A DNA stretch of 64,000 nt from an uncultured Kiritimatiellota bacterium (GCA_944389945.1 CALXOF010000012.1:1-64000); one strand, 5' to 3'. Counted from the first letter of the stretch, positions 44,881 through 54,251 are shown. The notes: generated by a model from the sequence alone, not told the origin. Numbers and translations: made by a program.

Positions 44881-46197
44881 TCACAGGCCCTGACGCATAC
44901 GCTTGGTGGTGCGGACGGCGCAGAAGGCCTTGCCGCACATCGAGCAGTGGTCGTCCTTGGCGTCGGCGCCGTTCTCGGCGCGCGTGCGGAGCCAACGTTC
45001 GCGGGCGGCGCAGGGGTCGATGGCGAGGTCGAACTGGGCGTTCCAGTCGAAGTCGTAGCGGGCCTGGGCCATCTTGTCGTCGCGCTCACGCGCACCGGGG
45101 AGACCGCGGGCGACGTCGCCGGCATGGGCGGCGATGAGGTAGGCCACGCACCCCTGGTGCACCTCGTTGGCGTCGGGGAGGCCGAGGTGCTCGGCGGGCG
45201 TGACATAACACAGGAGGCTGGCGCCGTAGGTGGCGGCGGCGGTGGCGCCGATGGCCGAGACGATGTGGTCATAGGCCGGGGCAATGTCGGTGACGACGGG
45301 GCCGAGGACATAGAAGGGCGCGCCGTCGCAGAGTTCCTGCTCGCGCTCCATGTTCATCTGGACCTCGTTGAAGGGGATGTGGCCGGGGCCTTCGACCATG
45401 GCCTGCACGCCGCGCTCGCGGCAACGGCGGACGAGTTCGCCCAGGACGGAGAGTTCGGCGAACTGCGCGGCGTCGCTGGCATCGGCCAGGCAACCAGGGC
45501 GGAGGCCGTCGCCGAGGGAGACGGTGACGTCATGCTCGGCGAGGATGTCCATCACCTCGTCCCAGTGGGTGTAGAGGGGGTTCTCGGCGTCGTGGTTGCG
45601 CATCCACTCGGCCATGATGGCGCCGCCGCGGGAGACAATGCCCATCTTGCGGCCATCGGTGAGCGGCAGGTGCTTGCGCAGAAGACCGGCGTGGAGCGTC
45701 ATGAAGTCGACACCCTGCTCGGCCTGTTCGCGGATGACCTCGAGAAGGTAAGCCGGGTCCATCACGGGGATGTCGCCGTCGAGGCGGGAGATGGTCTCGT
45801 AAATCGGCACGGTGCCGAGGGGCGCGGGGGAATGGTCGAGCATGCCCTGGCGGATGTCGCGGAGCTCGGCGCGGATTTCCTCAGCGCCCTTGCCCGTACC
45901 AACAGAGAGGTCCATAACGAACTGGGCGCCCGCGTCGAGGGCCACCTGGAGCTTGACGAGTTCATCGCCCTTGCCCGAACGCGTGGGGGAGCGGCCCAGG
46001 TTCGCGTTGATCTTGGTGGAAAAGAGTCGGCCGACGCCGGTGGGCTTGACGCCCTTGTGGGCGGGATTGAGCGGAATGACGGCATGGCCCGCGGCGACGG
46101 CCTCGCGCACGGCCTCGGGCGTCACGCGCTCTTCGGCGGCGACGGCGCGCATGGCCTCGGTGATGATTCCTTGACGGGCGGCTTGCAACTGTGTCAT
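44881..46197 (-). CDS. thiC: Phosphomethylpyrimidine synthase ThiC (438 aa)
   Basis: Radical-SAM enzyme making HMP-phosphate from AIR for thiamine synthesis. The C-terminal CX2CX4C (Cys418, 421, 426; CSMCGKAFC) binds the 4Fe-4S cluster. Other family motifs are NANLGRSP, MDLSVGTG, DPAYLLEVIREQAEQGVDFMTLHAGLL, SRGGAIMAEWM, LGDGLRPGC and EGPGHIPFNEVQMN. It is the short ThiC form. I chose ATG 46197 (AAAGGA nearby); the longer frame crosses the promoter. No TPP riboswitch is visible in the short leader. The divergent promoter of argG faces it 10 bp away. Confidence 0.96.
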   Translation of the reverse strand: MTQLQAARQGIITEAMRAVAAEERVTPEAVREAVAAGHAVIPLNPAHKGVKPTGVGRLFSTKINANLGRSPTRSGKGDELVKLQVALDAGAQFVMDLSVGTGKGAEEIRAELRDIRQGMLDHSPAPLGTVPIYETISRLDGDIPVMDPAYLLEVIREQAEQGVDFMTLHAGLLRKHLPLTDGRKMGIVSRGGAIMAEWMRNHDAENPLYTHWDEVMDILAEHDVTVSLGDGLRPGCLADASDAAQFAELSVLGELVRRCRERGVQAMVEGPGHIPFNEVQMNMEREQELCDGAPFYVLGPVVTDIAPAYDHIVSAIGATAAATYGASLLCYVTPAEHLGLPDANEVHQGCVAYLIAAHAGDVARGLPGARERDDKMAQARYDFDWNAQFDLAIDPCAARERWLRTRAENGADAKDDHCSMCGKAFCAVRTTKRMRQGL

Positions 46198-46225
46198 GGC
46201 GGTCCTTTCTTCGCTGAACGCGCAT

Positions 46226-46231
46226 AGTATA
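46226..46231 (-). promoter_or_regulatory. -10 promoter of thiC (overlapping argG promoter)
   Basis: TATACT preceded by TTTGC on the minus strand. The argG -10 on the other strand is at 46242-46247, so the two promoters share sequence and face outward. Confidence 0.6.
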
Positions 46232-46241
46232 GCAAATGTGG

Positions 46242-46247
46242 TATACT
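46242..46247 (+). promoter_or_regulatory. Extended -10 promoter (TGTGGTATACT) of argG
   Basis: TATACT after AATGTGG, 36 bp before the argG ATG. Only 10 bp lie between this -10 and that of thiC, so simultaneous polymerase binding seems impossible. Confidence 0.65.
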
Positions 46248-46283
46248 GTGCGGCGATTTCAACCCTGAATGGAGTGATTGACA

Positions 46284-47525
46284 ATGGCAATGGTTTTGGA
46301 TGACCTCAAAGGCATGGTTGCCGGCACGTGCGTTTCCGGCGGCCTCGACTCGCGCACCATCGCGAAGGTGATGATGGAAGCCGGCGTGAAGGTGATCGGC
46401 TTCACCGGCGGCATCGGCCAGCCCGATGAAAAGGACATCAACGACGTGGCCAAGCGCATGGCGCCCACCGGCATCGAGACCGTCATCGTCGACCTGCGCA
46501 ACGAAATGGCCGACGCGTGCCTCGAGGCCATCAAGTGCCAGGCGATGTACGACGGCGGCTACTGGAACTCCACCGGCATCGGCCGCGCCGTCACCATCAA
46601 GGGCCTCATCCCCGAGATGAAGAAGCGCGGCGTCCAGGTCCTCGTCCACGGCGCCACCGGCCGCGGCAACGACCAGATGCGCATCGAGCGCTACACCAAC
46701 GTCTTCGCCCCCGAGATGAAGGTCTACTCCCCCTGGCGCGACGCCGGCCTCCTCAAGAAGTTCCCCGGCCGCACCCAGATGGTCGACTACCTCGCCCAGT
46801 TCGGCATCGTCGCCTTCGCCGGCGGCAAGAAGAAATACTCCACCGACGCCAACATGGCCGGCCTCTCCCACGAAGCCGAGGACCTCGAGAGCATGGAGAC
46901 CTCCATGACCATCGTCGAGCCCACCATGGGCGTCTGGCCCTGGCAGGCCCCCGACAAGCCCGAGCAGATCACCATCCGCTTCTCCAAGGGCCGCCCCGTC
47001 CAGATCAACGGCAAGGACGTCACCCCCCTCGAAGCCATGATGCTCGCCAACGAAATCGGCGGCCGCAACGGCATCGGCATGAAGCACGCCCTCGAAAACC
47101 GCATCATCGGCACCAAGAGCCGCGGCGTTTACGAGGCCCCCGGCATGGAGCTCCTCGGCTCCGCCATCCGCTACGTCTACCAGGCCACGATGGACCGCCG
47201 CGCCACCCTCTTCTTCATGCAGCTCTCCAAGCTCATCTCCGACCAGATCTACGACGGCCGCTACTACGACCCCACCACCGTCGCCGCCCGCAACGCGGTC
47301 GACACCCTCGCGCAGTACGCCGACGGCACCGTCAAGCTGAGCCTCTACAAGGGCAACATCCTCTTCGACGCCCTCACCGACTGCCCCCACACCATCTACA
47401 ACGAAGCCGACTCCTCCATGGAGGCCTCCGACGGCGTCAACCCCGTCTCCTCCCAAGGCTTCGCCGAGATCCAGTCCGTCGAGGCCCGCATGCTCGCCCT
47501 CTCCGGACAAATCGCCGGCAAGTGA
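46284..47525 (+). CDS. argG: Argininosuccinate synthase (413 aa)
   Basis: Joins citrulline and aspartate with ATP in arginine synthesis. The ATP pyrophosphatase loop SGGLDSRT lies at 18-25. Further matches are HGATGRGNDQMRIERY, FAPEMKVYSPWRD, and YSTDANMAGLSHEAEDLE with its substrate contacts. The C-terminal part ends SSQGFAEIQSVEARMLALSG. Length is normal for the longer ArgG form. I chose ATG 46284 with GGAGTG at 7 bp over the TTG at 46278. A strong terminator follows. The promoter is intertwined with that of thiC. Confidence 0.96.
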   Translation: MAMVLDDLKGMVAGTCVSGGLDSRTIAKVMMEAGVKVIGFTGGIGQPDEKDINDVAKRMAPTGIETVIVDLRNEMADACLEAIKCQAMYDGGYWNSTGIGRAVTIKGLIPEMKKRGVQVLVHGATGRGNDQMRIERYTNVFAPEMKVYSPWRDAGLLKKFPGRTQMVDYLAQFGIVAFAGGKKKYSTDANMAGLSHEAEDLESMETSMTIVEPTMGVWPWQAPDKPEQITIRFSKGRPVQINGKDVTPLEAMMLANEIGGRNGIGMKHALENRIIGTKSRGVYEAPGMELLGSAIRYVYQATMDRRATLFFMQLSKLISDQIYDGRYYDPTTVAARNAVDTLAQYADGTVKLSLYKGNILFDALTDCPHTIYNEADSSMEASDGVNPVSSQGFAEIQSVEARMLALSGQIAGK

Positions 47526-47541
47526 GTCTGCCCCGCGTTAT

Positions 47542-47575
47542 AAAAAGCCCCGAGCCCTCCGGCCCGGGGCTTTTT
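47542..47575 (+). terminator. Rho-independent terminator of argG
   Basis: AAAAAGCCCCG.../CGGGGCTTTTT with a GC-rich loop; the A/T flanks also pair. Immediately after it CAATACTGTCCGG (47579-47591) resembles the inverted-end consensus. Confidence 0.95.
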
Positions 47576-47685
47576 CGTCAATACTGTCCGGCAGATTGAA
47601 ATCACAGCATGGCACAACGGACGTAAGGAAGGGTTCGTTGAGGGACTCTAAGGGACTCTTTCTGGCCCCTTAAGGGTTTCGGGTC

Positions 47686-47740
47686 GAGACCCTATAGTGG
47701 TCCGAGGTCAACCACTATAGTGGTCCAGGAAGACCCCTTT
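47686..47740. repeat. Repeat family A, copy 4
   Basis: GAGACCCTATAGTGGTCCG and CCACTATAGTGGTCC, reverse orientation, with CCCTTAAGGG nearby. It lies in the 398-bp gap after argG, between possible TIR-like ends at 47579 and about 47800. Confidence 0.85.
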
Positions 47741-47872
47741 AGGGATGTCTCACGGGGGGCTTCGCCACGGACCGCACAAGACTATCTTCGCGAAAGACCT
47801 CCCCGAATAGCAGTGGTGTGTCATCCTGTATCCTCTTGGAGTCTCCAGTGCACAGCGACGATCCGCCGTATT

Positions 47873-47898
47873 TGACAAAGGAAGGGATGTGCTATAAT
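47873..47898 (+). promoter_or_regulatory. -35/-10 promoter of the transglutaminase gene
   Basis: TTGACA (47873-47878) and TATAAT (47893-47898), a 15-bp spacer shorter than usual, with TGTGC extending the -10. The ATG at 47897 lies within the -10, so translation starts later. Confidence 0.6.
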
Positions 47899-47923
47899 GC
47901 AGGGAAAGATGAAAGGGACGCAT

Positions 47924-50900
47924 ATGAAGCGAAACGTTTTTGGGGCCGTTCGGATGTTGGCCCTTGTGGCGGCGTTGGTTGCCGCCGGTTGGGTGGGCGC
48001 GGCCATGCCGCCGATGCCGGAGCGCACGCAGGCCGAAATGGCGAACACCCGCGAAGAAGCCTTGAAACAGGCGGCGACGGCCACGCGGGCCATCGCGCCG
48101 AACGCAAACACGCTCACATTGGCGGAGACCGAGTGGGCGGAATACCAGGCCGACGGCACGGACATCTCGTGGATCGATTTCTGGGTGAAGGCGCTGACCG
48201 ACCAGGGCGCGCAGGAGTTGCGCGTGATGCCCCTGTGGTTCAAGGAGGGCTACTCCGAGGCCGAGTTCATCCAGGCGGAGGTTGTCCGCGCGGATGGCAC
48301 GATCGAGCCCATTGACCTCGCGGCGAACGTGGCCATCGCCACGAGCAACGACAGCACCGACGCGAACATCTATGACCCCAAGGCCAAGCGCGTGGTGCTG
48401 ACGGTGCCGAAAGTCGCCGTGGGCGACACGTTGCACGTGATTGCGGCCTTCCGCACGGTGCGCCCGCGCATCCCAGACACCTATTACACGCGAAGCGTCT
48501 TTGAGAGCTTCGACGGCCCCGTCCCCTACTCCACGCTCACCGTGGTGGCGCCCAAGGAGTTGCCCCTGCGCAGCAAGGCCCTGCTGGACGAGGTGCCCGG
48601 CACGGTCACGAGCAGCAGCGAAACCCTCGCCGATGGCCGCACGCTCCACCGCTGGGTGGCGCGCAATGTGCCGCAGAGCTTCCCCGAAGAGAAGATGCCC
48701 TCGCCCGAGATCCTCCTCCAACGCGTCGGCCTCTCCACCTTCGCCACCTGGGAAGAGGTCTCCAAGTGGTACTGGGGCCTCTGCAACCGCCACATGGCGA
48801 CCACCCCCGCCATCGACGCCAAGGTGCGCGAGCTGACCCAGGGTAAGGACCGCGACGCGCAGATTGAGGCGCTCTTCGCCTTCGTCGCCCAGGAGGTCCG
48901 CTACATGGGCATCATCGCCGAGGAAGAGGCCCCCGGCTTCGAACCCCACGATGTCTCCCTGACCTTCGACAACCGCTACGGCGTCTGCCGCGACAAGGGC
49001 GTGCTCCTGGTCGCCATGCTCCGCAAGGCCGGCTTCGACGCCTATCCCGTCATCATCCACGCCGGTAGCCCCCGCGACAAGGAGGTGCCGATGCCCTTCT
49101 TCAACCACGCCATCGTGGCCATTGACGAGGGCAACCGCTCCTATCGCCTGTTGGACCCGACCGACGACACCGCCCGCGCCGAGCTCCCGGCCTATCTCTC
49201 CGTTTGCTCTTACCTCGTGGCGCGCCCGGACGGCGAGACCCTGCTGGAGACCCCCGTCCCCTCCCCCGAAAAGAACATGGTGGAAATCGAGACCGTCGGC
49301 GAGCTTGACGCCGCCGGCACGCTCCAGCTCACCTCCACCCTCCACATCGGCGGCGTGAACGACAACGTCTATCGCCCCCTCTTCGTCCGCTCCCAGCCCG
49401 ACCGCGTGCGCGACGTCTTCGACGGCCTCATGAAGCGCGTGGCCGCCGGCGCCGAGCTCACCTCCATCGAAGTCTCCCCGAAGGACGCCTCGGACATCTC
49501 CCAGCCGCTCACCGTCACCGTGCGCGCCCGCGTGCCGAAGTTCGGCGTGCCCGACGCCCAGGGCCACACCCTCGTCCGTCTGCCCTTCGTCAGCCGCGTC
49601 GCCGGCATGGTCAACTTCCTCTTCGACGGCCTCGAGCAGCCCACCCGCACCTACGATTGGGTCATCGAGTCGCCCTGCGGCGTCCGTGAGACCCTCTCCC
49701 TCCGCGGCATTGGCACGCTCGGTCAGCCCGAGCTCCTCCCCGACGACCCCATCCTGAAATCCAACGGCGCCTCCTACGACATCGTCTGCCGCCGCGCCGA
49801 GAACGGCGACCTCACCCTCACCCGCGAGCTCGTCCTCTCCCGCAAGATCTACTCCCCCGAAGACTACCGCGCCCTCCGCCGCTTCGCCGAGCGCATGGAC
49901 CGCATTGAGGCCCTCCGCCCGCTCTTCATCAAGCCCGCCGTCCAAGACGTTGACGCCGAGGTTCTCCTGGCCGACAACAGCGTGACCCTCGCCCCCGACG
50001 GCACCGTCACCCAGCGCCAGGCCTCCGACACCCGCGTCCTCACCTTCCAGGGCAAGCGCGACCTCGGCGAGGCCGCCTTCACCTACAACCCTGACATCCA
50101 GACGCTCACCCTCAACGACATCGTCGTCACCACCGCCTCCGGCGACCGCGTCCCCTTGAACGAAAAGGAGATTTCGGAGCTGGACGTCGATGGCGCTGCG
50201 CTGTCTCCCCGCTACCCGGCCTTCCGCCAGACGATCCTCTCCCTCCCCGCCGTCGATGTCGGCGCTACCATCCACCTCGACACCTCCACCGTGACCGCCG
50301 CCGACGCGAGTGCGCCCTTCTGCGGCACCACCGTCTTCGGCGCGGGCGCCTATCCCACCCGCGAGGAGCGCTACACCATCACCGTCCCCGCGGCCCTCGA
50401 TGGTTCGCTCCGCATCGCCGAGCGCAACTTCGACGGCGTCAACGTCACCCGCACCGTCACCTCCGAGGGCGGCATGGTCACCCGCACGTGGGTCGTCCGC
50501 GACCTTCCCGCCATCCGCCCCGAGCCCGACACCCCCGCCGCGGTCTTCACCCGCCCCACCCTCTACTTCGCCCTGGACGCCGCCGCCCCTGGCACTGCCC
50601 TCGCGCCCCTCTTCGCAAAGGCCGAGGCCCTGCTGGACGACCTGCCTGAGAGCGTCGAGGCACTCGCCGAGACCCTCTCCGAGGACCTTGACGACGAAGA
50701 CCTTGATGGCCGCCTCCGCGCCGTGCAGACCTATCTCGCCCGCAACGTCCGCGCCGTCGGTCCCGCCTGGTCCTCCCTCCGTTGGGGCACCATGACCCCG
50801 CCCGGCGTCACCCTCGCCGAAGGTTACGGCAACCGCCTCGACCGCACCCTTCTGCGCCTGGCCCTCCTCCAAGAGATGGACGTCGAGGCCACCCTCGCCT

Positions 50901-51775
50901 TCGCCTGCTGGGAGGACGATGAATCCGTCGCCGACTTCGGCGAGGCCCTCGCCTTCACGGAAATCCCCCGCTGGCCCAACTGGGTCTCCCCCTACATCCT
51001 CCTGCCCGATGGCCGCGTTATCGGCGATGAAGGTGAGTTTGACGAGCCCGGCGCCGCCGCCATCTCGTCTCGCCCGCTCCTCACCGCCCAGGGCACCGTC
51101 CCCTACGTCCAGAACGAGGCGCTCCGCTCCCGCGTCGAATCCTCCATCCGCGTGATCGTCCAGCCCAACGGCGACGCCTCCTTCTCGCGCGACGACTACA
51201 GCTGGGGCCTCGCCGCCGGCCAGGTCCGCAAGACCGACCGCGACCTCACCCCCGAGCTCCGCCGCCGCGCCATCGCCGCCATTGCCGAGAGCTTCGCCTC
51301 CGGCGCCACACCCTCCAGCCAATACCTCGTGGATGTCGACGCCTATCCCACCCGCCAGGCCCTCTCCGCCGAGGCCAAGGCCTATGCCCAGCGCCGCGAC
51401 CGCCTCCTCAGCATCCCCGTTCCCGCCCTCGTCGGTCAGGTCTACGGCCTGCGCGGCGTCTCCCGCGAGAACCCCATCTGGCAGGGCCGCGTCGACAATG
51501 CTCGCAACAAGGTCGACCTGTGGCTTCCCCCGGGTAGCGAGATTATCTCCAAGCCCGAGCCCTTCGTCTACGCCATCCCCGGCGGCGGCACCTACACCCT
51601 CACCTGCACCGTCACCCCCGCCACCGCGAAGGACTGGGGCCGCGTCACCTACGTCGCCGAGTGCAACATCCGGGCCACCATCCTCGATGCTTGGCAGTTC
51701 CCTGCCCTCATCGAGCTGGACCGCCGCCTCTCCGCCCCCACCATGCGCACCCTCATCATCCGCCTCCCCGAATAA
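47924..51775 (+). CDS. Large periplasmic double DUF3857/transglutaminase-like protein (1283 aa)
   Basis: A signal peptide (about 1-26) exports it. The first half holds a DUF3857-like region (about 60-250) and a transglutaminase-like core with all three catalytic residues: Cys355 in RYGVCRDKGVLL, His395 in FFNHAIVAI, Asp411 in LLDPTDD. The second half (about 685-1080) repeats this plan: another DUF3857-like segment, then a core-like stretch where YGNRLDRTLLRLALLQ (about 967) aligns with the Cys region but has Arg for Cys, so it should be inactive. The C-terminus is beta-rich. I chose ATG 47924 (AAAGGGA at 5 bp). tsaD begins directly at its stop. Confidence 0.85.
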   Translation: MKRNVFGAVRMLALVAALVAAGWVGAAMPPMPERTQAEMANTREEALKQAATATRAIAPNANTLTLAETEWAEYQADGTDISWIDFWVKALTDQGAQELRVMPLWFKEGYSEAEFIQAEVVRADGTIEPIDLAANVAIATSNDSTDANIYDPKAKRVVLTVPKVAVGDTLHVIAAFRTVRPRIPDTYYTRSVFESFDGPVPYSTLTVVAPKELPLRSKALLDEVPGTVTSSSETLADGRTLHRWVARNVPQSFPEEKMPSPEILLQRVGLSTFATWEEVSKWYWGLCNRHMATTPAIDAKVRELTQGKDRDAQIEALFAFVAQEVRYMGIIAEEEAPGFEPHDVSLTFDNRYGVCRDKGVLLVAMLRKAGFDAYPVIIHAGSPRDKEVPMPFFNHAIVAIDEGNRSYRLLDPTDDTARAELPAYLSVCSYLVARPDGETLLETPVPSPEKNMVEIETVGELDAAGTLQLTSTLHIGGVNDNVYRPLFVRSQPDRVRDVFDGLMKRVAAGAELTSIEVSPKDASDISQPLTVTVRARVPKFGVPDAQGHTLVRLPFVSRVAGMVNFLFDGLEQPTRTYDWVIESPCGVRETLSLRGIGTLGQPELLPDDPILKSNGASYDIVCRRAENGDLTLTRELVLSRKIYSPEDYRALRRFAERMDRIEALRPLFIKPAVQDVDAEVLLADNSVTLAPDGTVTQRQASDTRVLTFQGKRDLGEAAFTYNPDIQTLTLNDIVVTTASGDRVPLNEKEISELDVDGAALSPRYPAFRQTILSLPAVDVGATIHLDTSTVTAADASAPFCGTTVFGAGAYPTREERYTITVPAALDGSLRIAERNFDGVNVTRTVTSEGGMVTRTWVVRDLPAIRPEPDTPAAVFTRPTLYFALDAAAPGTALAPLFAKAEALLDDLPESVEALAETLSEDLDDEDLDGRLRAVQTYLARNVRAVGPAWSSLRWGTMTPPGVTLAEGYGNRLDRTLLRLALLQEMDVEATLAFACWEDDESVADFGEALAFTEIPRWPNWVSPYILLPDGRVIGDEGEFDEPGAAAISSRPLLTAQGTVPYVQNEALRSRVESSIRVIVQPNGDASFSRDDYSWGLAAGQVRKTDRDLTPELRRRAIAAIAESFASGATPSSQYLVDVDAYPTRQALSAEAKAYAQRRDRLLSIPVPALVGQVYGLRGVSRENPIWQGRVDNARNKVDLWLPPGSEIISKPEPFVYAIPGGGTYTLTCTVTPATAKDWGRVTYVAECNIRATILDAWQFPALIELDRRLSAPTMRTLIIRLPE

Positions 51776-52834
51776 ATGACCGTACTCGGTATCGAAAGCT
51801 CCTGCGACGAGACCGCCGTCGCCGTCGTTCGTGACGGCGACGAGGTTCTCTCCTCCGTCGTCTACTCCCAGGTCCCCCTCCACCAACCCTATGGCGGCGT
51901 CGTCCCCGAGGTCGCCAGCCGCGCGCACGTCCAGAAGATTCGCGCCGTCGCCGAGGAAGCCCTTGCCCAGGCCTTCCCCGAAGACCCGGATCCCTGGGCC
52001 AAGGTCGACGCCATCGCCGCCACACGCGGCCCCGGCCTCGCCGCGGCCCTCCTCGTCGGCTGGACCTTCGCCAAAGGCCTGGCCCTCGCCCTCGGCAAGC
52101 CCCTCATCCCCGTCAACCACATGCACGCCCACCTCTGGTCCGTCCGCCTGGGACGGCCGGAGCTCCGCGGCGCCGACCTATGGCCCCAACTCGGCCTTGC
52201 CGTCAGCGGCGGCCACTCCGCCTTTGTCGATTCCCCCGCTCCGGGCGCCTTCCGCCTCCTCGGCCAGACCATCGACGATGCCGCCGGCGAAGCCCTCGAC
52301 AAAGCCGCCAAGCTCCTCGGCCTCGGCTATCCCGGCGGCCCCGTCGTCGACCGCCTCGCCCGGACCGTCCCCCCCGAGGCCCGCCGCGCCATCCGCTTCC
52401 CGGAAGGCCGCGTCTCCGCCGACCACCCCCTCCCGCCCGGCTGGAGCCCCGAACTCTGCGTCTCCTTCAGCGGCCTCAAGACCGCCCTCCTCACCTACGT
52501 CCGGAAGCACCCCCCGCAGACCGAGACTGACGTCGCCACCATCTGCGCCAGCTACCAAGAAGCCGTCGTCGACGCCCTCGTCCGCCGCCTCACCCACGCC
52601 CTCAACGCCGGTGCCTACCGCTCCATCGCCGTCGGCGGCGGCGTCTCCCTCAACAGCCGCCTCCGCGAGGCCCTCGCCGACCTTGCACAAAAACGCGGCC
52701 TCACCCTCCTCCTCGCCCAGCCCAAGTACTGCGGCGACAATGCCGCCATGATTGCCGGCATCGCCTCCGCCGGCCTCACCCACCCCGCCCCTGACGCCCT
52801 CTCCCAAGACGTCGACCCCTCTCTCCCCATCTGA
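51776..52834 (+). CDS. tsaD: tRNA N6-threonylcarbamoyladenosine transferase TsaD (352 aa)
   Basis: Universal Kae1/TsaD enzyme attaching threonylcarbamoyl to A37 of ANN-decoding tRNAs. ASKHA ATPase motifs are present: GIESSCDETAVAVV near the start, and NHMHAHLWS with metal ligands His115 and His119. LAVSGGHSAF, GEALDKAAKLLGLGYPGGP, FSGLKTA, and VGGGVSLNSRLRE lead to the final metal Asp in CGDNAAM. Length is normal. It starts directly after the stop of the transglutaminase protein, so translation is coupled. Partner genes tsaB, tsaC and tsaE are not in the window. Confidence 0.97.
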   Translation: MTVLGIESSCDETAVAVVRDGDEVLSSVVYSQVPLHQPYGGVVPEVASRAHVQKIRAVAEEALAQAFPEDPDPWAKVDAIAATRGPGLAAALLVGWTFAKGLALALGKPLIPVNHMHAHLWSVRLGRPELRGADLWPQLGLAVSGGHSAFVDSPAPGAFRLLGQTIDDAAGEALDKAAKLLGLGYPGGPVVDRLARTVPPEARRAIRFPEGRVSADHPLPPGWSPELCVSFSGLKTALLTYVRKHPPQTETDVATICASYQEAVVDALVRRLTHALNAGAYRSIAVGGGVSLNSRLREALADLAQKRGLTLLLAQPKYCGDNAAMIAGIASAGLTHPAPDALSQDVDPSLPI

Positions 52835-52837
52835 GGG

Positions 52838-52905
52838 GCGGCGTTGCCGCCCCAGAGAACAGAAAACAGAGAACGGAGAACAGAAACGCCCCTACGGGGC
52901 GACGG
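52838..52905. repeat. Repeat family C, copy 2 (reverse)
   Basis: GGGCGGCGTTGCCGCCCC followed by GAGAACAGAAAACAGAG and GGAGAACAG heptamers, then a hairpin CGCCCCTACGGGGCG; mirrored relative to the copy at 53025. Confidence 0.7.
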
Positions 52906-53024
52906 GCGAAGCCGGAACCAAACTTCCAATTACGCATCCTGCGTATTCCTTCGTGGTTCTTCGTGCTTCCTCATGTCAGTTCCGCAAGGCAAGCTTTCCA
53001 CACTTTCCCACTACTTCGCCCGTC

Positions 53025-53103
53025 GCGCGCTTGCCGCGCGTTCTGTTCTCTGTTCTCCGTTCTCTGTTCTCTATGCTTCGGGGCGCGTCAGCGCCCCGAA
53101 GCA
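53025..53103. repeat. Repeat family C, copy 3, ending in a perfect hairpin
   Basis: GTCGCGCGCTTGCCGCGCG, heptamers GTTCTCT/GTTCTCC, then GCTTCGGGGCGC...GCGCCCCGAAGC (53076-53103), which overlaps the end of the MFS gene and supplies its last codons and stop. The gap 52835-53087 contains nothing else. Confidence 0.75.
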
Positions 53104-54251
53104 TGCATCCGCCACCACCAGAGGGCGTGGACTGCCAGAATAAGCGGCAGGGTAAGCAAGAAGGCCGGGTAGAACCACGCCAGCGGCGCATGGCCGAAGA
53201 GCAACCCTCCGCAGATGGGCCCCAGGGCCATGCCCAAGTCGATGCCGATATAATAAGTGCCGTTCGCGAGTCCCCGTTCCCCAGGACGCGCCAGTAGGAT
53301 GGCCGTGGACTGGCACACCGTGCACATGATGCCGTAGCCGCCGGCCATCAACGCCGCCGCCAGCGCCATCATCCAAAAACCCCGCATGGCCGTAAGCGCC
53401 GCAAGCGCTCCCCCCGCGCACCCCACCGAAATCAACAAGAAGACCCAAAAGGGCACGCGGTCGAACACCCGCCCGAGTCCCAACCGCAACACCACCAAGA
53501 CGCCCGCGTAAAGCGGGAAGAACCACCCCACCGAGAAGGTCAACCCCTCCGCCTCCGCCAACGGCACCAAGAAGGCCTGCGTGGCCATGTAAGGCATCGC
53601 GAAGAGCAGGATAATCACCGCCACCGGCACCACCCGCCACTCGACAAGCCGCAACCGATGGGGCCGTTCCTGCGTCCGCGCCGCCGGCAAGGCCACCCCG
53701 CGGTCGCGCACGCACCACGCCAGAAACACCAACATCGCCGAGAGCACGGTCGAGGTCACGAAGGCGCACCCATAGCCCACGTGCTGATAGATGAAGACCC
53801 CGGCCGCCGGCCCCACCGCCATCCCGATTGCCGTCATCATCCCATAGAGTCCCATCCCCCACGCCACCCGCTCCCGCGGCAACAGCTCCGAAATCCACGT
53901 CGACAGACTCACCGAGCAACAGGCAAAGCCCAGTCCATGCAGCACCCGCACCACCAAGACCGCCCACGGCGCCCCCGCCAACAGATAGCCAATCCCCGCC
54001 GCCACCATCAGTGCCGCGCCCCCAATCGTCAGCATCCGCTTCCCCATCGTGTCGGCCAGGTTCCCCACCACCGGACGGCTCAAGAGCGAGACCCCGTTCA
54101 TCAGCCCACCGGCCAGCCCCATCAGCGCCTCTCCCGCCCCCAGCGACCCCGCATAGCCCGCCACCAACGGCGCCACCGACATCGGCCCCGTGAAATAAAA
54201 GAACGTCGCCGCCAACAGCAACGCAAAATCTCTCTTCCGTTCCTTGGTCAT
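53088..54251 (-). CDS. MFS transporter (387 aa)
   Basis: Twelve-helix major facilitator, probably an efflux or sugar permease. The cytoplasmic loop between helices 2 and 3 shows the GNLADTMGKRMLT pattern of the MFS motif (GxLaDrxGrkxxl). Helix 5 has the GPAAGV motif of exporters (motif C-like). The second half repeats it in degenerate form (RLGLGRVFDRVPFWVFL). Substrate is unknown. The stop codon and last four codons fall in a repeat C hairpin, so the end may have been altered by repeat insertion. A second ORF in another frame (53071-54258) is a shadow. No clear ribosome-binding site. Confidence 0.85.
   Translation of the reverse strand: MTKERKRDFALLLAATFFYFTGPMSVAPLVAGYAGSLGAGEALMGLAGGLMNGVSLLSRPVVGNLADTMGKRMLTIGGAALMVAAGIGYLLAGAPWAVLVVRVLHGLGFACCSVSLSTWISELLPRERVAWGMGLYGMMTAIGMAVGPAAGVFIYQHVGYGCAFVTSTVLSAMLVFLAWCVRDRGVALPAARTQERPHRLRLVEWRVVPVAVIILLFAMPYMATQAFLVPLAEAEGLTFSVGWFFPLYAGVLVVLRLGLGRVFDRVPFWVFLLISVGCAGGALAALTAMRGFWMMALAAALMAGGYGIMCTVCQSTAILLARPGERGLANGTYYIGIDLGMALGPICGGLLFGHAPLAWFYPAFLLTLPLILAVHALWWWRMHASGR

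Noticed and set aside
44779..46227. 482-codon plus-strand ORF opposite thiC
   Set aside because: Antisense shadow of ThiC.
46198..46283. TPP riboswitch upstream of thiC
   Set aside because: The leader is too short and lacks the conserved CUGAGA and ACCUGA elements.
47750..52132. 1460-codon minus-strand ORF opposite the transglutaminase and tsaD genes
   Set aside because: Very Gly/Asp/Val-rich, no motif, exact antisense of two recognised genes.
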